DNA from: JANRKG01 sp033763635
Lineage (GTDB): Bacteria; Cyanobacteriota; Cyanobacteriia; GCF-001939115
Assembly: GCA_033763635.1 (NCBI GenBank)
Contig: JANRKG010000093.1
Coordinates: forward strand, 1-22,610
DNA: 22,610 nt
Direction: 5' to 3'
Positions 22,568 to 22,610 of the stretch are shown here, in pieces (the first letter of the stretch is position 1; every line of letters starts with the position of its first letter). The position numbers and the translations under genes were made by a program. The notes beneath the pieces are model-generated. The model saw nothing but the letters and a program-made list of their open reading frames with translations. It made no database searches and was not told the DNA's origin.

Positions 22568-22610
22568 GAAACCCTCTCGATCGGGTTCCTTCATCCGGGG
22601 GTTGACGGCT

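Noticed and set aside
1..22610. tRNA, rRNA, CRISPR array or transposase/integrase
   Set aside because: None was recognised on either strand; short inverted repeats are not flanked by transposase-like coding sequence.

Overview
The window looks like cyanobacterial chromosome. HIP1-type GCGATCGC/CGATCG octamers are scattered throughout, and it carries a SLH-domain OprB-type porin, a STAND ATPase with WD40 propellers of a typically cyanobacterial architecture, heptameric STRR-type intergenic repeats and several proteins that look cyanobacteria-restricted. A filamentous, Leptolyngbya/Oscillatoriales-like genome is plausible, but the genus cannot be fixed from the sequence alone.

Region 1 (1-8451, all minus strand) is a nitrogen/amide-scavenging gene cluster. 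In transcription order it encodes a BMP-type Tat/lipoprotein substrate-binding protein, two BMP-type ABC permeases, a stand-alone allophanate hydrolase C-terminal domain, a biuret hydrolase (BiuH) orthologue with all its catalytic residues, a two-domain ABC ATPase, a second BiuH-like cysteine hydrolase, and DppB plus the start of DppC of a peptide/nickel-type ABC transporter. Permease 2, the AH_C protein and BiuH are packed within 2-13 nt, and the AH_C and BiuH genes share Shine-Dalgarno/stop bases. I infer uptake and hydrolysis of biuret or a related ureide. The amidase half of allophanate hydrolase is not in the window.

Region 2 (8452-12542, plus) is a divergent intergenic region followed by one 1278-codon gene: an N-terminal helix-turn-helix-like domain, an NB-ARC/STAND NTPase, a short pentapeptide-like stretch and 14 WD40 repeats. 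This is an Apaf-1-like sensor with no evident effector domain.

Region 3 (12543-17217) holds a SLH-porin (plus) and a PhoX-family alkaline phosphatase-like exoprotein (minus), which converge on a shared strong bidirectional terminator. The phosphatase gene has a Pho-box-like 8-3-8-3-8 array upstream.

Region 4 (17218-17956) is AT-rich and largely non-coding. It holds a 14-bp inverted repeat, a 48-codon ORF whose N-terminus resembles urease gamma, and a hairpin that could mask the Shine-Dalgarno of the next gene.

Region 5 (17957-22610) carries a conserved-looking unknown protein, an aldo/keto reductase, two further unknown proteins, a CgeB-like GT-B glycosyltransferase and a GT-A-like glycosyltransferase. 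No tRNA, rRNA, CRISPR array, transposase or integrase was seen.
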